Notes under the pieces: generated by a model
Seen by the model: only the letters and a program-made list of their open reading frames with translations
Database searches by the model: none
Told to the model about the DNA's origin: nothing
Shown: positions 18,820 to 25,878 of the stretch, one piece after another
Numbering within the stretch: position 1 is the first letter of the stretch
How the letters are laid out: every line of letters starts with the position of its first letter
Made by a program: the position numbers and the translations under genes
IMG/VR virus record: IMGVR_UViG_3300046524_000603
Span: 1-29,614 of that record
Source: a virus
Strand: one strand, 5' to 3'
Length of the DNA stretch: 29,614 nt

Positions 18820-19511
18820 GATCAGTTTCCACGCTCGCGGCCAGGGCGATGACCAAGGCCAGCCAGGGCGAGTTCATCGAAGCGACCACCGACGTGTCAG
18901 TTCAGGCCCAACAGCAGCGGGCCCGCGAAACCGGCAAGGTGATCAACCAGCTGTTCCGCCAGTTGCGCTCGATCCGCACTGCTTGGCGCCAGGCGTGGCC
19001 GGACAAGAAGGCCTACATGGAATCGAAAGCCACCTGGCTACAGGCGTTCATCGAGAACGGCATCTGCACCCAGGAGCAGATCGACATCGGCCTTATCCGT
19101 TGCCGCGCCGAACCATCAGATTTCATCCCAAGCGTGGGCAAGTTCATTCAGGGCTGCGTGCCAACCCCGGACATGATCGGCTTGCCCAGCGTCGATTCGG
19201 CGTTCAATCAGGCTATGCGCAATTGCCATCCGGCGATGCGCAGCGTTGCAAAGTGGTTTCACCCGGCGGTGTACCACGCCACGGCGGCTGCTGGGTTTCA
19301 CAGCTTGCCGCTGCTCAGTCGCGAACTGGGTTTGATCAGCTTCGAGAAGCGATACATGGAGCAGGTGCGCAAGATCTGGATGGGCGAGCAGCTGCCAGCG
19401 GTACCGGTTGCGGAGTTGCCCGTGCCGGCTGCCGTGCGCAATCCGGTAATCGGAAATCAAGCGCTGGCCGATTTGCGAGCCATGCGTTCGCGGGGGATGG
19501 CCCGTGTCTAA
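18816..19511 (+). CDS. P: Replication protein, lambda P-like
   Basis: Helicase loader that by analogy with lambda P captures host DnaB and brings it to the O-origin complex. The 231-residue protein starts MRSVSTLAARAMTKASQGEF; this ATG overlaps the O stop (ATGA) and has GGGG 6 bases before, so it is chosen over an ATG 21 bases earlier. The middle (INQLFRQLRSIRTAWRQAWP; FIPSVGKFIQGC) and C-terminal helices resemble the Phage_lambda_P family. Order O then P supports the call. Confidence 0.87.
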   Translation: MRSVSTLAARAMTKASQGEFIEATTDVSVQAQQQRARETGKVINQLFRQLRSIRTAWRQAWPDKKAYMESKATWLQAFIENGICTQEQIDIGLIRCRAEPSDFIPSVGKFIQGCVPTPDMIGLPSVDSAFNQAMRNCHPAMRSVAKWFHPAVYHATAAAGFHSLPLLSRELGLISFEKRYMEQVRKIWMGEQLPAVPVAELPVPAAVRNPVIGNQALADLRAMRSRGMARV

Positions 19512-19707
19512 TCCACACCTGGTTCCTGCTGATCCCGCCGAGTACCGCTACGCCGTGCACTGCTGCGGCTACAAGTGGGACCTCACCTTCGAGCAAGACC
19601 ACGCTGCGGCCATTTTTAGGTGTATCGAGATGGCCAAAGCCTACGGTGCGCGGATGTGGCCTACGACCTTTGAAGTCATCGACCGATTAACTGGAGAAGC
19701 AGTATGA
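19504..19707 (+). CDS. Small hypothetical protein
   Basis: A 67-residue protein starting with GTG (MSNPHLVPADPAEYRYAVHC), overlapping the end of P by 8 bases and the next gene by 4. It has a Cys pair and aromatic residues (HCCGYKWDLTFEQ), and a helical segment (HAAAIFRCIEMAKAYG) ending in TFEVIDRLTGEAV. It is compact and looks like a small alpha/beta domain. GGGGGA is upstream. Function unknown; co-transcribed with the replication genes. Confidence 0.75.
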   Translation: MSNPHLVPADPAEYRYAVHCCGYKWDLTFEQDHAAAIFRCIEMAKAYGARMWPTTFEVIDRLTGEAV

Positions 19708-20135
19708 CGCCCGCCAAACCCAGGCTGTTCAAGCAGAAAACCGTCCGCTCCAAGCCTGTCGACCGGGAAGGGCAGGAGCAGGCCGCACTGATGCGTGAGC
19801 TCGAGTTGCGCTATCCGGCAGTGTTCGAGTTGATGTACCACGTTCCCAACGGCGGGCACCGCGTCAAGGCGGTCGCCGGCAAGTTGAAAGCCCAGGGTGT
19901 GAAGGCCGGTATTCCCGACCTGGTGCTGACCATGGCGCGCGGCGGGTTCTTTGGCTTGTACATCGAATTCAAGGCCACACCGCCGAATGATGCCCCTATC
20001 TCAGCCAGTCAGCATGCGCGTATACGCAAGCTCAATGAGCAGGGGTATTTGGCGGTGGTGTGCCGTGGTCACTTCGACACCATCGAACAGATCCGAGCTT
20101 ACCTGCGGCTCGCTCCCACAGTGGTGGCCGCATGA
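19704..20135 (+). CDS. VRR-NUC domain nuclease
   Basis: PD-(D/E)XK nuclease of the VRR-NUC type, which in phages is thought to cut branched DNA during replication or recombination. The 143-residue protein has REGQEQAALMRELE at the start (E/Q helix), HVPNGGHR, GI-P71-D72-LVL, and YI-E88-F-K90 with Q103 in SASQHARI, the full set of expected active-site positions. Length fits stand-alone phage members. Its ATG and stop overlap neighbours by 4 bases each, so it is tightly joined to the replication operon, where a RusA-like resolvase often sits. Confidence 0.9.
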   Translation: MTPAKPRLFKQKTVRSKPVDREGQEQAALMRELELRYPAVFELMYHVPNGGHRVKAVAGKLKAQGVKAGIPDLVLTMARGGFFGLYIEFKATPPNDAPISASQHARIRKLNEQGYLAVVCRGHFDTIEQIRAYLRLAPTVVAA

Positions 20136-21418
20136 CAATGACCGTGGCCTTCTCCGATGCCGAGATTCGTCGGCGTGCCGATGACCCGGCCGCGGTGCTG
20201 ATGCGTGATCCTCGTCACCCGGGGCTGTATTTCCGATTCACCGAGGCGCGGCCGCGCGGAACTTGGAGTCTGGTGGTGCGCAAGAAGTGGAACCGGATTG
20301 GCGCCTATCCGGATCTGTCGGCGAAGGCAGTGCTGGCCGCATTGCCTGACCTTCGCATGCGCCTGAACACCGACCCGGAAGCAGGTGCCGCTGTTTCGCC
20401 GTGGGCAACACTGGGTGAGCTGTTGAGCTGGTACGCCGACCGCATGAGTCGCGACCGCAACCTCTCCGACAAGCGCAAAGCCACGGGTAAGTCAGCCATC
20501 GCCTGCCACCTGATTCCGCGTGTGGGCGATCTGGCGCTTGCCGATGTGCGCCACGGTACCCTTGACACCCAGCTGATGTGGCCACTTCAGGAGACGCTGT
20601 CGCTGGAGTTTGTCCGGCTGATCTTCGGCCTGCTGGTGGTCGCCTGCCGTCAGGCGCACACCCTGGGTTTGATCCCGACCAACCCGATGACAGGCATCAA
20701 GTTCAGCGACTTCTCCAAGACCAAGATCAAGGCCAAGCCGGCGCGCCTTCGGGGTGTGCAGATCGAGGGGTTGCTGGGCCAGCTGCATGAGCTGTTCGAG
20801 TTCGACCCACAACCGGCCATGCTCGCGCTGATGATGCTTTGCCATGGCACCCGGATCGGCGAAACCCGCAAAGCTCAGTGGTCACACATCAGCCTCGCCG
20901 AGCGCACCTGGTACCTGCCGGTGGGCAACACCAAGACCCGCGTCGAACACTCGCTCCCACTGACCGATCAAGTCTGCACCCTTCTAATCCGGTACCGCGC
21001 AGCGCAACAAGCGAGCCATTACGACGGCGATTGCCTGTTTCGCTCCCACAGTGGAAAGGGCATGAGCGAAGGGCAGGCCAGTGCCGTGTTCACCGGGCTG
21101 GGGAAGGGCGAGTGGAGCAGTCATGACCTGCGCAAGTTGGCCAGGACGGGGTGGGCGGACCTCGGTATCGACTTCCTGATCGGCGAGATGCTGATCAACC
21201 ACGCCATGGGCCACAACGTGCAGGCCTACATCCACACCACCGTGGAAGAGCGCAAACGTGCTGCCCTCGAACTGTGGCACGGCCATTTAGACGCCAAGGG
21301 TTTTTCCCTGATTCACGGGTTGAAGGACGGTAGAAACGAAAATTCGGGTAATTCGCTGGAAGCCACAGAAAACAAGGGCTGCAAGGCCTTTCAAGAATCA
21401 ACCATAGGCGAGGTTTAA
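20132..21418 (+). CDS. Second tyrosine recombinase
   Basis: A 428-residue site-specific recombinase of the phage integrase family, distinct from the one at the left end. Catalytic residues: R241 in CHGTRIGETRKAQW, K268 in NTKTR, H331 and R334 in SHDLRKLARTGW, H357 in INHAMGH, and Y367 in QAYIHT. The N-terminal part (WSLVVRKKWNRIGAYPDLS) resembles the arm-binding domain of P4-like integrases. It starts by ATGA overlap with the nuclease gene, so it is made with replication proteins and not with the excision genes. It may resolve multimers or act on a replication intermediate; its target site is unknown. Confidence 0.92.
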   Translation: MTMTVAFSDAEIRRRADDPAAVLMRDPRHPGLYFRFTEARPRGTWSLVVRKKWNRIGAYPDLSAKAVLAALPDLRMRLNTDPEAGAAVSPWATLGELLSWYADRMSRDRNLSDKRKATGKSAIACHLIPRVGDLALADVRHGTLDTQLMWPLQETLSLEFVRLIFGLLVVACRQAHTLGLIPTNPMTGIKFSDFSKTKIKAKPARLRGVQIEGLLGQLHELFEFDPQPAMLALMMLCHGTRIGETRKAQWSHISLAERTWYLPVGNTKTRVEHSLPLTDQVCTLLIRYRAAQQASHYDGDCLFRSHSGKGMSEGQASAVFTGLGKGEWSSHDLRKLARTGWADLGIDFLIGEMLINHAMGHNVQAYIHTTVEERKRAALELWHGHLDAKGFSLIHGLKDGRNENSGNSLEATENKGCKAFQESTIGEV

Positions 21419-21420
21419 AA

Positions 21421-21747
21421 ATGATGAAAAAGCAGCATGGCCCCGCTTTCAAGGCCGCGACCATCGACCTGATCTGGTGCACCACTTGTCGTGGACAGAC
21501 CGTGACCCAGGGTGTTTTTCATGAGCTGCCCTGCACTGAGTGTCACGCATCCGGTTGGGTCTCCGCCGAAACAGGCACAGCCGTTCCGGTTGATGTGCTT
21601 GTGACGCAATTGGGCCTACTGCTGAACAAGGTGCAGCGCTCACACATCGCCCTGCAGCGTGCCTGGCCGAAGGGGGCAAGTGCGGCGGATCAATACAACG
21701 AGAACAACCGTCGCGGCGCCGGCGGATCGAACTACACAGGGGATTGA
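21421..21747 (+). CDS. Zinc-finger-like early protein
   Basis: A 108-residue protein with a CxxC-x14-CxxC arrangement (C20, C23, C38, C41: WCTTC, LPCTECHASGW), which should bind one zinc ion. A helix (VDVLVTQLGLLLNKVQRSHI) follows, and the end is polar. It starts 2 bases after the recombinase stop with GAGG about 9 bases before ATG. Similar small zinc proteins occur in phage nin-like regions; a DNA- or protein-binding role is likely, but no partner is known. Confidence 0.8.
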   Translation: MMKKQHGPAFKAATIDLIWCTTCRGQTVTQGVFHELPCTECHASGWVSAETGTAVPVDVLVTQLGLLLNKVQRSHIALQRAWPKGASAADQYNENNRRGAGGSNYTGD

Positions 21748-21750
21748 GCG

Positions 21751-22446
21751 ATGATTTATCCAGGCATTTTGAATGCAGTTGTTTCGGCCCTCGCAGCTGA
21801 AGCCATCGACAACACCAGCAAGCAGGCATGGCAGAAGCTCTACAACTCTGCCGACGAGGATGAAGGCGGCGATCTGGCGACGCTGGTTCGATCCCGTGGG
21901 GCCAGTAGCATTGATCGCACTCAAGTGGATTGCTGGGTGTCGGCCAGGTTGCATCATGGGCTTGAGCCGAAACACTGGGATGCTCTGGTCGCCAAATACA
22001 GCACGCACAAAGGCCGTAAGGTGCAAGCGATCGCAGCGCTGCAAACCATCATCACCACGCCGGCGCCGAAGTTGTTCCTCTATAAGGCGGTCACTGCTTG
22101 GGCGATCCCGCAATTGAAGGGCGCTCGGCCAAAGGTTGTGAGCTCGGTATCTGTCGAGATTCCGCTCGATGCTCCAGCATGGCGTCGCGAAGCGATGGTG
22201 AAAGCAGCTGTTGCAGCTGGTCAGGCCAAGGCCAAGAAAGACAACTCGCGATCCGCCGACATGATCGTACTGAAGGACAGCTTCTACGACATGAACACCT
22301 GGGAGAGCGATGGCACGGCGGAATCAACCCGCAGGCGCTGGCGGCAATCGATCCACCAGGCGGCTGACGATCTGGTTAATGAGGCGCTGGCTCATGCAGG
22401 GGATATCCTGGAGCAGGAAGGGTTGCTCATCGAACAAGCTGCGTGA
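21751..22446 (+). CDS. Hypothetical protein, candidate late-gene regulator
   Basis: A 231-residue mostly helical, basic protein: MIYPGILNAVVSALAAEAID, SRGASSIDRTQVDCWVSARL, then KAKKDNSRSADMIVLKDSFY and DMNTWESDGTAESTRRRWRQ near the end. I recall it as a conserved unnamed protein of Pseudomonas prophages. It is the last gene before two tandem terminators and the lysis genes, exactly where a Q-type antiterminator sits in lambdoid phages, so that role is inferred from position only. GGGGA lies 8 bases before the ATG. Confidence 0.8.
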   Translation: MIYPGILNAVVSALAAEAIDNTSKQAWQKLYNSADEDEGGDLATLVRSRGASSIDRTQVDCWVSARLHHGLEPKHWDALVAKYSTHKGRKVQAIAALQTIITTPAPKLFLYKAVTAWAIPQLKGARPKVVSSVSVEIPLDAPAWRREAMVKAAVAAGQAKAKKDNSRSADMIVLKDSFYDMNTWESDGTAESTRRRWRQSIHQAADDLVNEALAHAGDILEQEGLLIEQAA

Positions 22447-22453
22447 TTGCTTG

Positions 22454-22482
22454 TTGACATCAGTGAGTGGATGAGCGAAATT
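22454..22482 (+). promoter_or_regulatory. Candidate late promoter
   Basis: A perfect -35 TTGACA (22454-22459) with a poor -10 (GAAATT, 22477-22482, 17-base spacer) between the probable late regulator and the terminators. Position fits a PR'-type promoter that needs an antiterminator downstream. Confidence 0.35.
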
Positions 22483-22525
22483 AATCCCATCATGTCGATC
22501 TTGCGCGTTATGAGAGACGACACAC

Positions 22526-22552
22526 AAAGCCCAGCCGCCCGCTGGGCTTTTT
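22526..22552 (+). terminator. Tandem terminator 1
   Basis: AAAGCCCAGC pairs with GCTGGGCTTT (22526-22535, 22541-22550), then TT. Strong intrinsic terminator before the late genes. Confidence 0.9.
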
Positions 22553-22565
22553 GCTATCTACCCCC

Positions 22566-22593
22566 AAAGCCTCGCCATCGTGCGGGGCTTTTT
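22566..22593 (+). terminator. Tandem terminator 2
   Basis: AAAGCCTCGC pairs with GCGGGGCTTT (22566-22575, 22582-22591, one G-T pair), followed by more T. It backs up terminator 1. Confidence 0.85.
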
Positions 22594-22681
22594 CGTTCTC
22601 GGCTCCACCACACCCATTGCTCCGAGCTGGGAGTGCTGTTGGGGCCGAACCTATCCCGCTCCCCGCAAGGGAGGAATCCGG

Positions 22682-23011
22682 ATGCCAAACATGCCCGACA
22701 AACCAGACACTTGGCTCATCGTCATGGCCTGGCTCAGCCAACATTCCCCAATGCTCTATGCCGCGACACTGTCGTGCTGGATCGCCTTCTTGCGGGTCAT
22801 CTACGGGGGCGGCGGACGGCGACAGGCCCTGCTCGAATCCTGCCTGTGTGGTGCGATAACGGCCGGGGCATTCCCGCTGCTCGAGTACTTCAACCTTCCA
22901 TCGAGTCTGGCTGCAGCGCTGGGAGCCATCATCGGCACCCTCGGTGTGAAGAAGGTTGCCGCGCTGGCCGACCGATTCACCGACTTCAAATTACCCAAGC
23001 GGCAGGAGTGA
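22682..23011 (+). CDS. Phage holin, lambda S-like family
   Basis: Inner-membrane protein that forms holes at a set time to end the lytic cycle. The 109-residue protein starts MPNMPDKPDTWLIVMAWLSQ; GGAGG lies 8 bases before the ATG, so the longer frame from 22580 is rejected. Three hydrophobic segments are seen (about 12-38, 50-66 and 70-85: LYAATLSCWIAFLRVIYG; CLCGAITAGAFPLLEYF; SLAAALGAIIGTLGV) and a basic tail, as in the lambda holin family. No endolysin follows; it is likely beyond the window. Confidence 0.88.
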   Translation: MPNMPDKPDTWLIVMAWLSQHSPMLYAATLSCWIAFLRVIYGGGGRRQALLESCLCGAITAGAFPLLEYFNLPSSLAAALGAIIGTLGVKKVAALADRFTDFKLPKRQE

Positions 23012-23014
23012 CCC

Positions 23015-23071
23015 ATGCAACTGATCGACAACTGGAAACATTGTTGTTTGGAGTTGTATGCCACGACTTAA
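23015..23071 (+). pseudogene. Remnant of a small second lysis/membrane gene
   Basis: AGGAG lies 6 bases before an ATG that opens MQLIDNWKHCCLELYATT and then stops. Its first eight residues match the start I recall for small membrane proteins that follow this holin in other Pseudomonas phages (MQLIDNWK followed by a hydrophobic helix). Here the membrane part is gone and the HNH gene begins inside it. It is probably the stump of a deleted gene whose ribosome site survives. Confidence 0.45.
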
Positions 23072-23381
23072 AACGTTACCGCCTCGAATGAAGCAAGCTG
23101 AAGGTAGGCCATTCGCCATCCCCATTGCACCTGAAGGTGCAGACGGTTGGGGTTCGGGTCGAGGTGGTCGACCTTGGCGGCGTAAGCGAGCCGCGATCCT
23201 CTTGCGTGACGAGTACACGTGTCAGGCTTGCGGAGTCATCACGTCGCAGCTTGAGGTGGATCACATCATCAGCCGCGCCCGCGGCGGGTCGGACGATGAA
23301 GAGAATCTCCAGGCGCTCTGCATCCCGTGCCACAAGCTGAAGACCGCCGCCGAGTCGGCCGAGGGAGCGGGGCGAACGTGA
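23058..23381 (+). CDS. HNH endonuclease
   Basis: Metal-dependent nuclease that in HK97-type phages sits next to the terminase and assists cutting of the packaging site. The 107-residue protein has C55-x2-C58 and C88-x2-C91-H zinc ligands, the D68-H69 of EVDHI and N83 of EENLQALC, the full HNH set. A Gly/Arg-rich N-terminus precedes the core. GGAG lies 5 bases before the ATG. It directly precedes the small terminase, with a possible cos region between. Confidence 0.92.
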   Translation: MPRLKTLPPRMKQAEGRPFAIPIAPEGADGWGSGRGGRPWRRKRAAILLRDEYTCQACGVITSQLEVDHIISRARGGSDDEENLQALCIPCHKLKTAAESAEGAGRT

Positions 23382-23482
23382 TGTCCGACGATCTCGTCGA
23401 TCCAATGCGAATCGGTATCGATTGGGCTGTGTGGCACGTCAGTACCCCGGGGCGGGTCGAAACCGTGGAAGGTTTCGCATAG
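23381..23482 (+). CDS. Candidate 33-residue protein coupled to HNH gene
   Basis: ATG shares the last A of the HNH stop (TGATG). The frame reads MSDDLVDPMRIGIDWAVWHV then STPGRVETVEGFA and stops. The composition is protein-like, with two Trp, but no family is recognised. It lies in the terminase-proximal gap. Confidence 0.45.
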   Translation: MSDDLVDPMRIGIDWAVWHVSTPGRVETVEGFA

Positions 23483-23536
23483 GACACCGCCCCCGACCGC
23501 ACGGACAGATTTTTCCCCCATACAGGTTTTTTGTTA
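23483..23536. other. Gap before small terminase, possible cos region
   Basis: This short stretch (GACACCGCCCCCGACCGCAC, then ATTTTTCCCCC) has C-runs and an AT patch between the HNH and TerS genes, the usual location of cos in HK97-type phages. No repeat or known cohesive end can be read, so the call rests on position only. Confidence 0.22.
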
Positions 23537-24031
23537 ATGGCGTTAACAACCAAACAGCGTGCTTTTGTCGACGCTGTGAGGGGAGGTGCGTCCAACAAAG
23601 ACGCAGCGATAGCCGCAGGATATGCGGCCTCCAGCGCTTCGGTCGCCGGTTCACGATTGGCCAAACACCCGAACGTTCTCGCTGCATTGGCGTCCTCGCC
23701 TATTAACAAAAATGTTAACGCGGTCGACAAATCAGCAACCGTGAAACCGCCAGCTCCGGAGCTCGACGAAAGTGGGGAAGAATCCTCTTTCGACTTTTCC
23801 AAGGCGATGACGTTTACCGATCCGAAAGCATTCTTGATCGCGACCATGAACGACTACGACGCGGACGCGAAGCTTCGGGTCGACGCCGCCAAAGCACTCA
23901 TGCCGTTCATTCATCCCCGTAAAGGCGAGGGTGGAAAAAAGGAAGAAAAGGAAGACGCTGCGAAGAAAGCCGCCAAGGGCAAGTTCGGCGCCGCCACTCC
24001 ACCCCCTACTCATTTGCGATCGGTGAAATAA
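23537..24031 (+). CDS. terS: Terminase small subunit
   Basis: DNA-recognition part of the packaging motor. The 164-residue protein begins MALTTKQRAFVDAVRGGASN with KDAAIAAGYAASSASVAGSR, the helix-turn-helix of the terminase_2 family (about 5-45), a linker, and a helical oligomerisation segment (DPKAFLIATMNDYDADAKLR) before a Lys/Glu-rich end. The start is uncertain: TTG at 23531 lies closer to the AGG sequence, and ATG at 23537 has a weak site. Followed directly by the large subunit. Confidence 0.88.
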   Translation: MALTTKQRAFVDAVRGGASNKDAAIAAGYAASSASVAGSRLAKHPNVLAALASSPINKNVNAVDKSATVKPPAPELDESGEESSFDFSKAMTFTDPKAFLIATMNDYDADAKLRVDAAKALMPFIHPRKGEGGKKEEKEDAAKKAAKGKFGAATPPPTHLRSVK

Positions 24032-25720
24032 GTGAACGAACCCACCTGGGACACAGCGTGCCCGGACTGGGAGTGGCGAATCATCAACCGACAATCTCTG
24101 GTTCCGTTTCCGCCGCTGTTTCCGGATGAGGCAGCCGCATGCATGCAGGTCCTGAATGACTTGCGGATTGTCGATGCACCGGGTAGCCCGTTGATTGGCG
24201 ATTCCTGTGCTCCGTGGATAAGTGACCTGGCCGGCGCCATTTTTGGGGCGTACAACTCCAACACTGGTGAGCGGCTGATCCAGGAGTTCTTTCTCCTCAT
24301 CAGTAAAAAGAACGCAAAGAGCACCATCGCTGCCGCGATCATGCTCACGGTGCTGATCCGGAACTGGCGCCAGTCAGCGGAGTTCATCATCTTGGCGCCG
24401 ACGATCGAGGTGGCGAACAACGCCTACGCGCCGGCCCGCGACATGGTCAAACACGACGAAGAGCTTTCGGCGCTGCTGCATGTGCAGGATCACGTTCGGA
24501 CGATCACCCATCGTGAGTCCGGGGCGACATTGAAGGTGGTGGCCGCCGATCAAAACACTGTCGGCGGGAAAAAAGCCGCCGTCGTCCTGGTCGATGAGCT
24601 TCACCTGTTTGGCAAGAACCCACATGCGGCCAACATGCTGCGCGAAGCCACCGGTGGACTTGCGTCTCGGCCCGAAGGGTTCGTGATCTATCTCACGACG
24701 CAGTCTGACCAGCCCCCGGCGGGAGTGTTTCGCGAAAAGCTTCAGTACGCCCGGGGGGTGCGTGACGGCACGATTGTCGATCCGAACTTCCTGCCGGTGA
24801 TCTACGAGTTTCCGAAAAAGATCCTTGAGGCTGATGATCACCGCAAGTCGGAGAATTTCTACATCACCAACCCGAACATGGGGTACTCGGTTAGCGAGAA
24901 ATTCCTCATCCGGGAAATGAAAAAGGCGGAGGAGGCCGGTGAGGCTGAGGTGCTGGGCTTTATGTCCAAGCACCTTAACGTCGAGATCGGACTCGCGTTG
25001 CGCTCAGACCGGTGGGCAGGCGCTGATTACTGGGTCGGCGCAGCAGAAAAGAAGCTCACCCTCGATGATGTGATCGCCCGATGCGACGTGATCGACATCG
25101 GGATCGATGGCGGTGGTCTGGACGACTTACTGGGTTTTGCCGCCGTGGGCCGGGACAAACGAACCCGTGACTGGTTGATATGGACCCACGCCTGGGCGCA
25201 CCCCTCGGTACTCGAGCGAAGAAAGGCAGAAGCCCCTCGCTTCCATGACTTTGAAAAAGACGGCGATCTGACACTGTCGAAGCGAATCGGCGATGACGTG
25301 CTTGAGGTGGCTGACCTGGTTGAACAGGTGGAAGAGTCGGGCCTGCTGGACAAAGTCGGCGTCGACCCGGTCGGGATTGGCGCGATTTACGACGCAATGA
25401 TCGAGCGCGAAATCCCCCCGGAAAAGATTGTCGCCATCAGCCAGGGCTGGAAGCTCGGCGGCGCGATCAAGACGGCAGAGCGCAAGCTCGCCGAAGGCGG
25501 GATGAAGCACGGCGGACAACCCATGATGGCCTGGTGCGTCAGCAATGCGAAGGTTGAGCCACGCGCGAACTCCATCCTGATCACCAAGCAAGCCAGTGGC
25601 TCGGCCAAGATCGATCCCTTGATGGCTCTTTTCAACGCGGTGACCTTGATTTCTCTGAATCCCGAAGGCCGGGGCAACGATGACTTCATGGCAGCCATTC
25701 GGAATCCGATCATCGTATGA
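24032..25720 (+). CDS. terL: Terminase large subunit
   Basis: ATP-driven motor and nuclease that packages phage DNA into the prohead. The 562-residue protein has a Walker A-like SKKNAKST (91-98), Walker B VVLVDE (184-189), coupling region ATGGLASRPEGFVIYLTTQS, and a C-terminal RNase H-like nuclease with acidic residues in IDIGIDGGGLDDLLGF and GVDPVGIG. Length and order match HK97-type TerL (Terminase_1). The start is GTG immediately after the small-subunit stop, with a weak ribosome site, implying coupling. Its stop overlaps the next small gene by ATGA. Confidence 0.95.
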   Translation: MNEPTWDTACPDWEWRIINRQSLVPFPPLFPDEAAACMQVLNDLRIVDAPGSPLIGDSCAPWISDLAGAIFGAYNSNTGERLIQEFFLLISKKNAKSTIAAAIMLTVLIRNWRQSAEFIILAPTIEVANNAYAPARDMVKHDEELSALLHVQDHVRTITHRESGATLKVVAADQNTVGGKKAAVVLVDELHLFGKNPHAANMLREATGGLASRPEGFVIYLTTQSDQPPAGVFREKLQYARGVRDGTIVDPNFLPVIYEFPKKILEADDHRKSENFYITNPNMGYSVSEKFLIREMKKAEEAGEAEVLGFMSKHLNVEIGLALRSDRWAGADYWVGAAEKKLTLDDVIARCDVIDIGIDGGGLDDLLGFAAVGRDKRTRDWLIWTHAWAHPSVLERRKAEAPRFHDFEKDGDLTLSKRIGDDVLEVADLVEQVEESGLLDKVGVDPVGIGAIYDAMIEREIPPEKIVAISQGWKLGGAIKTAERKLAEGGMKHGGQPMMAWCVSNAKVEPRANSILITKQASGSAKIDPLMALFNAVTLISLNPEGRGNDDFMAAIRNPIIV

Positions 25721-25878
25721 ACCCATTACACGTTTTCATTTTGACTGCCCTAAGCGGGTTCGGACTAGCCGTTGCTGGCGTCTACATGCTGCTCGACCTG
25801 GGTTGGTCATTGCTGGCCGGCGCCGGCGCTCTGTTTCTTATCGCGGGCTTTGTGCGCAAGGGGCTGACAGGTGACTAA
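25717..25878 (+). CDS. Small two-TM membrane protein between TerL and portal
   Basis: A 53-residue protein, MNPLHVFILTALSGFGLAVA then GVYMLLDLGWSLLAGAGALF and LIAGFVRKGLTGD, with two hydrophobic helices separated by a short Asp-containing turn and a basic end. Its ATG overlaps the TerL stop (ATGA) and its end overlaps the portal start. Small membrane proteins at this position are common in HK97-type Pseudomonas phages. Role unknown; prohead-membrane contact or lysis help are possible. Confidence 0.78.
   Translation: MNPLHVFILTALSGFGLAVAGVYMLLDLGWSLLAGAGALFLIAGFVRKGLTGD

Noticed and set aside
24310-24325. TGCTCTTTGC on the minus strand in terL as boxA
   Set aside because: It lies inside a conserved coding sequence and is antisense to the late transcript; a chance match.
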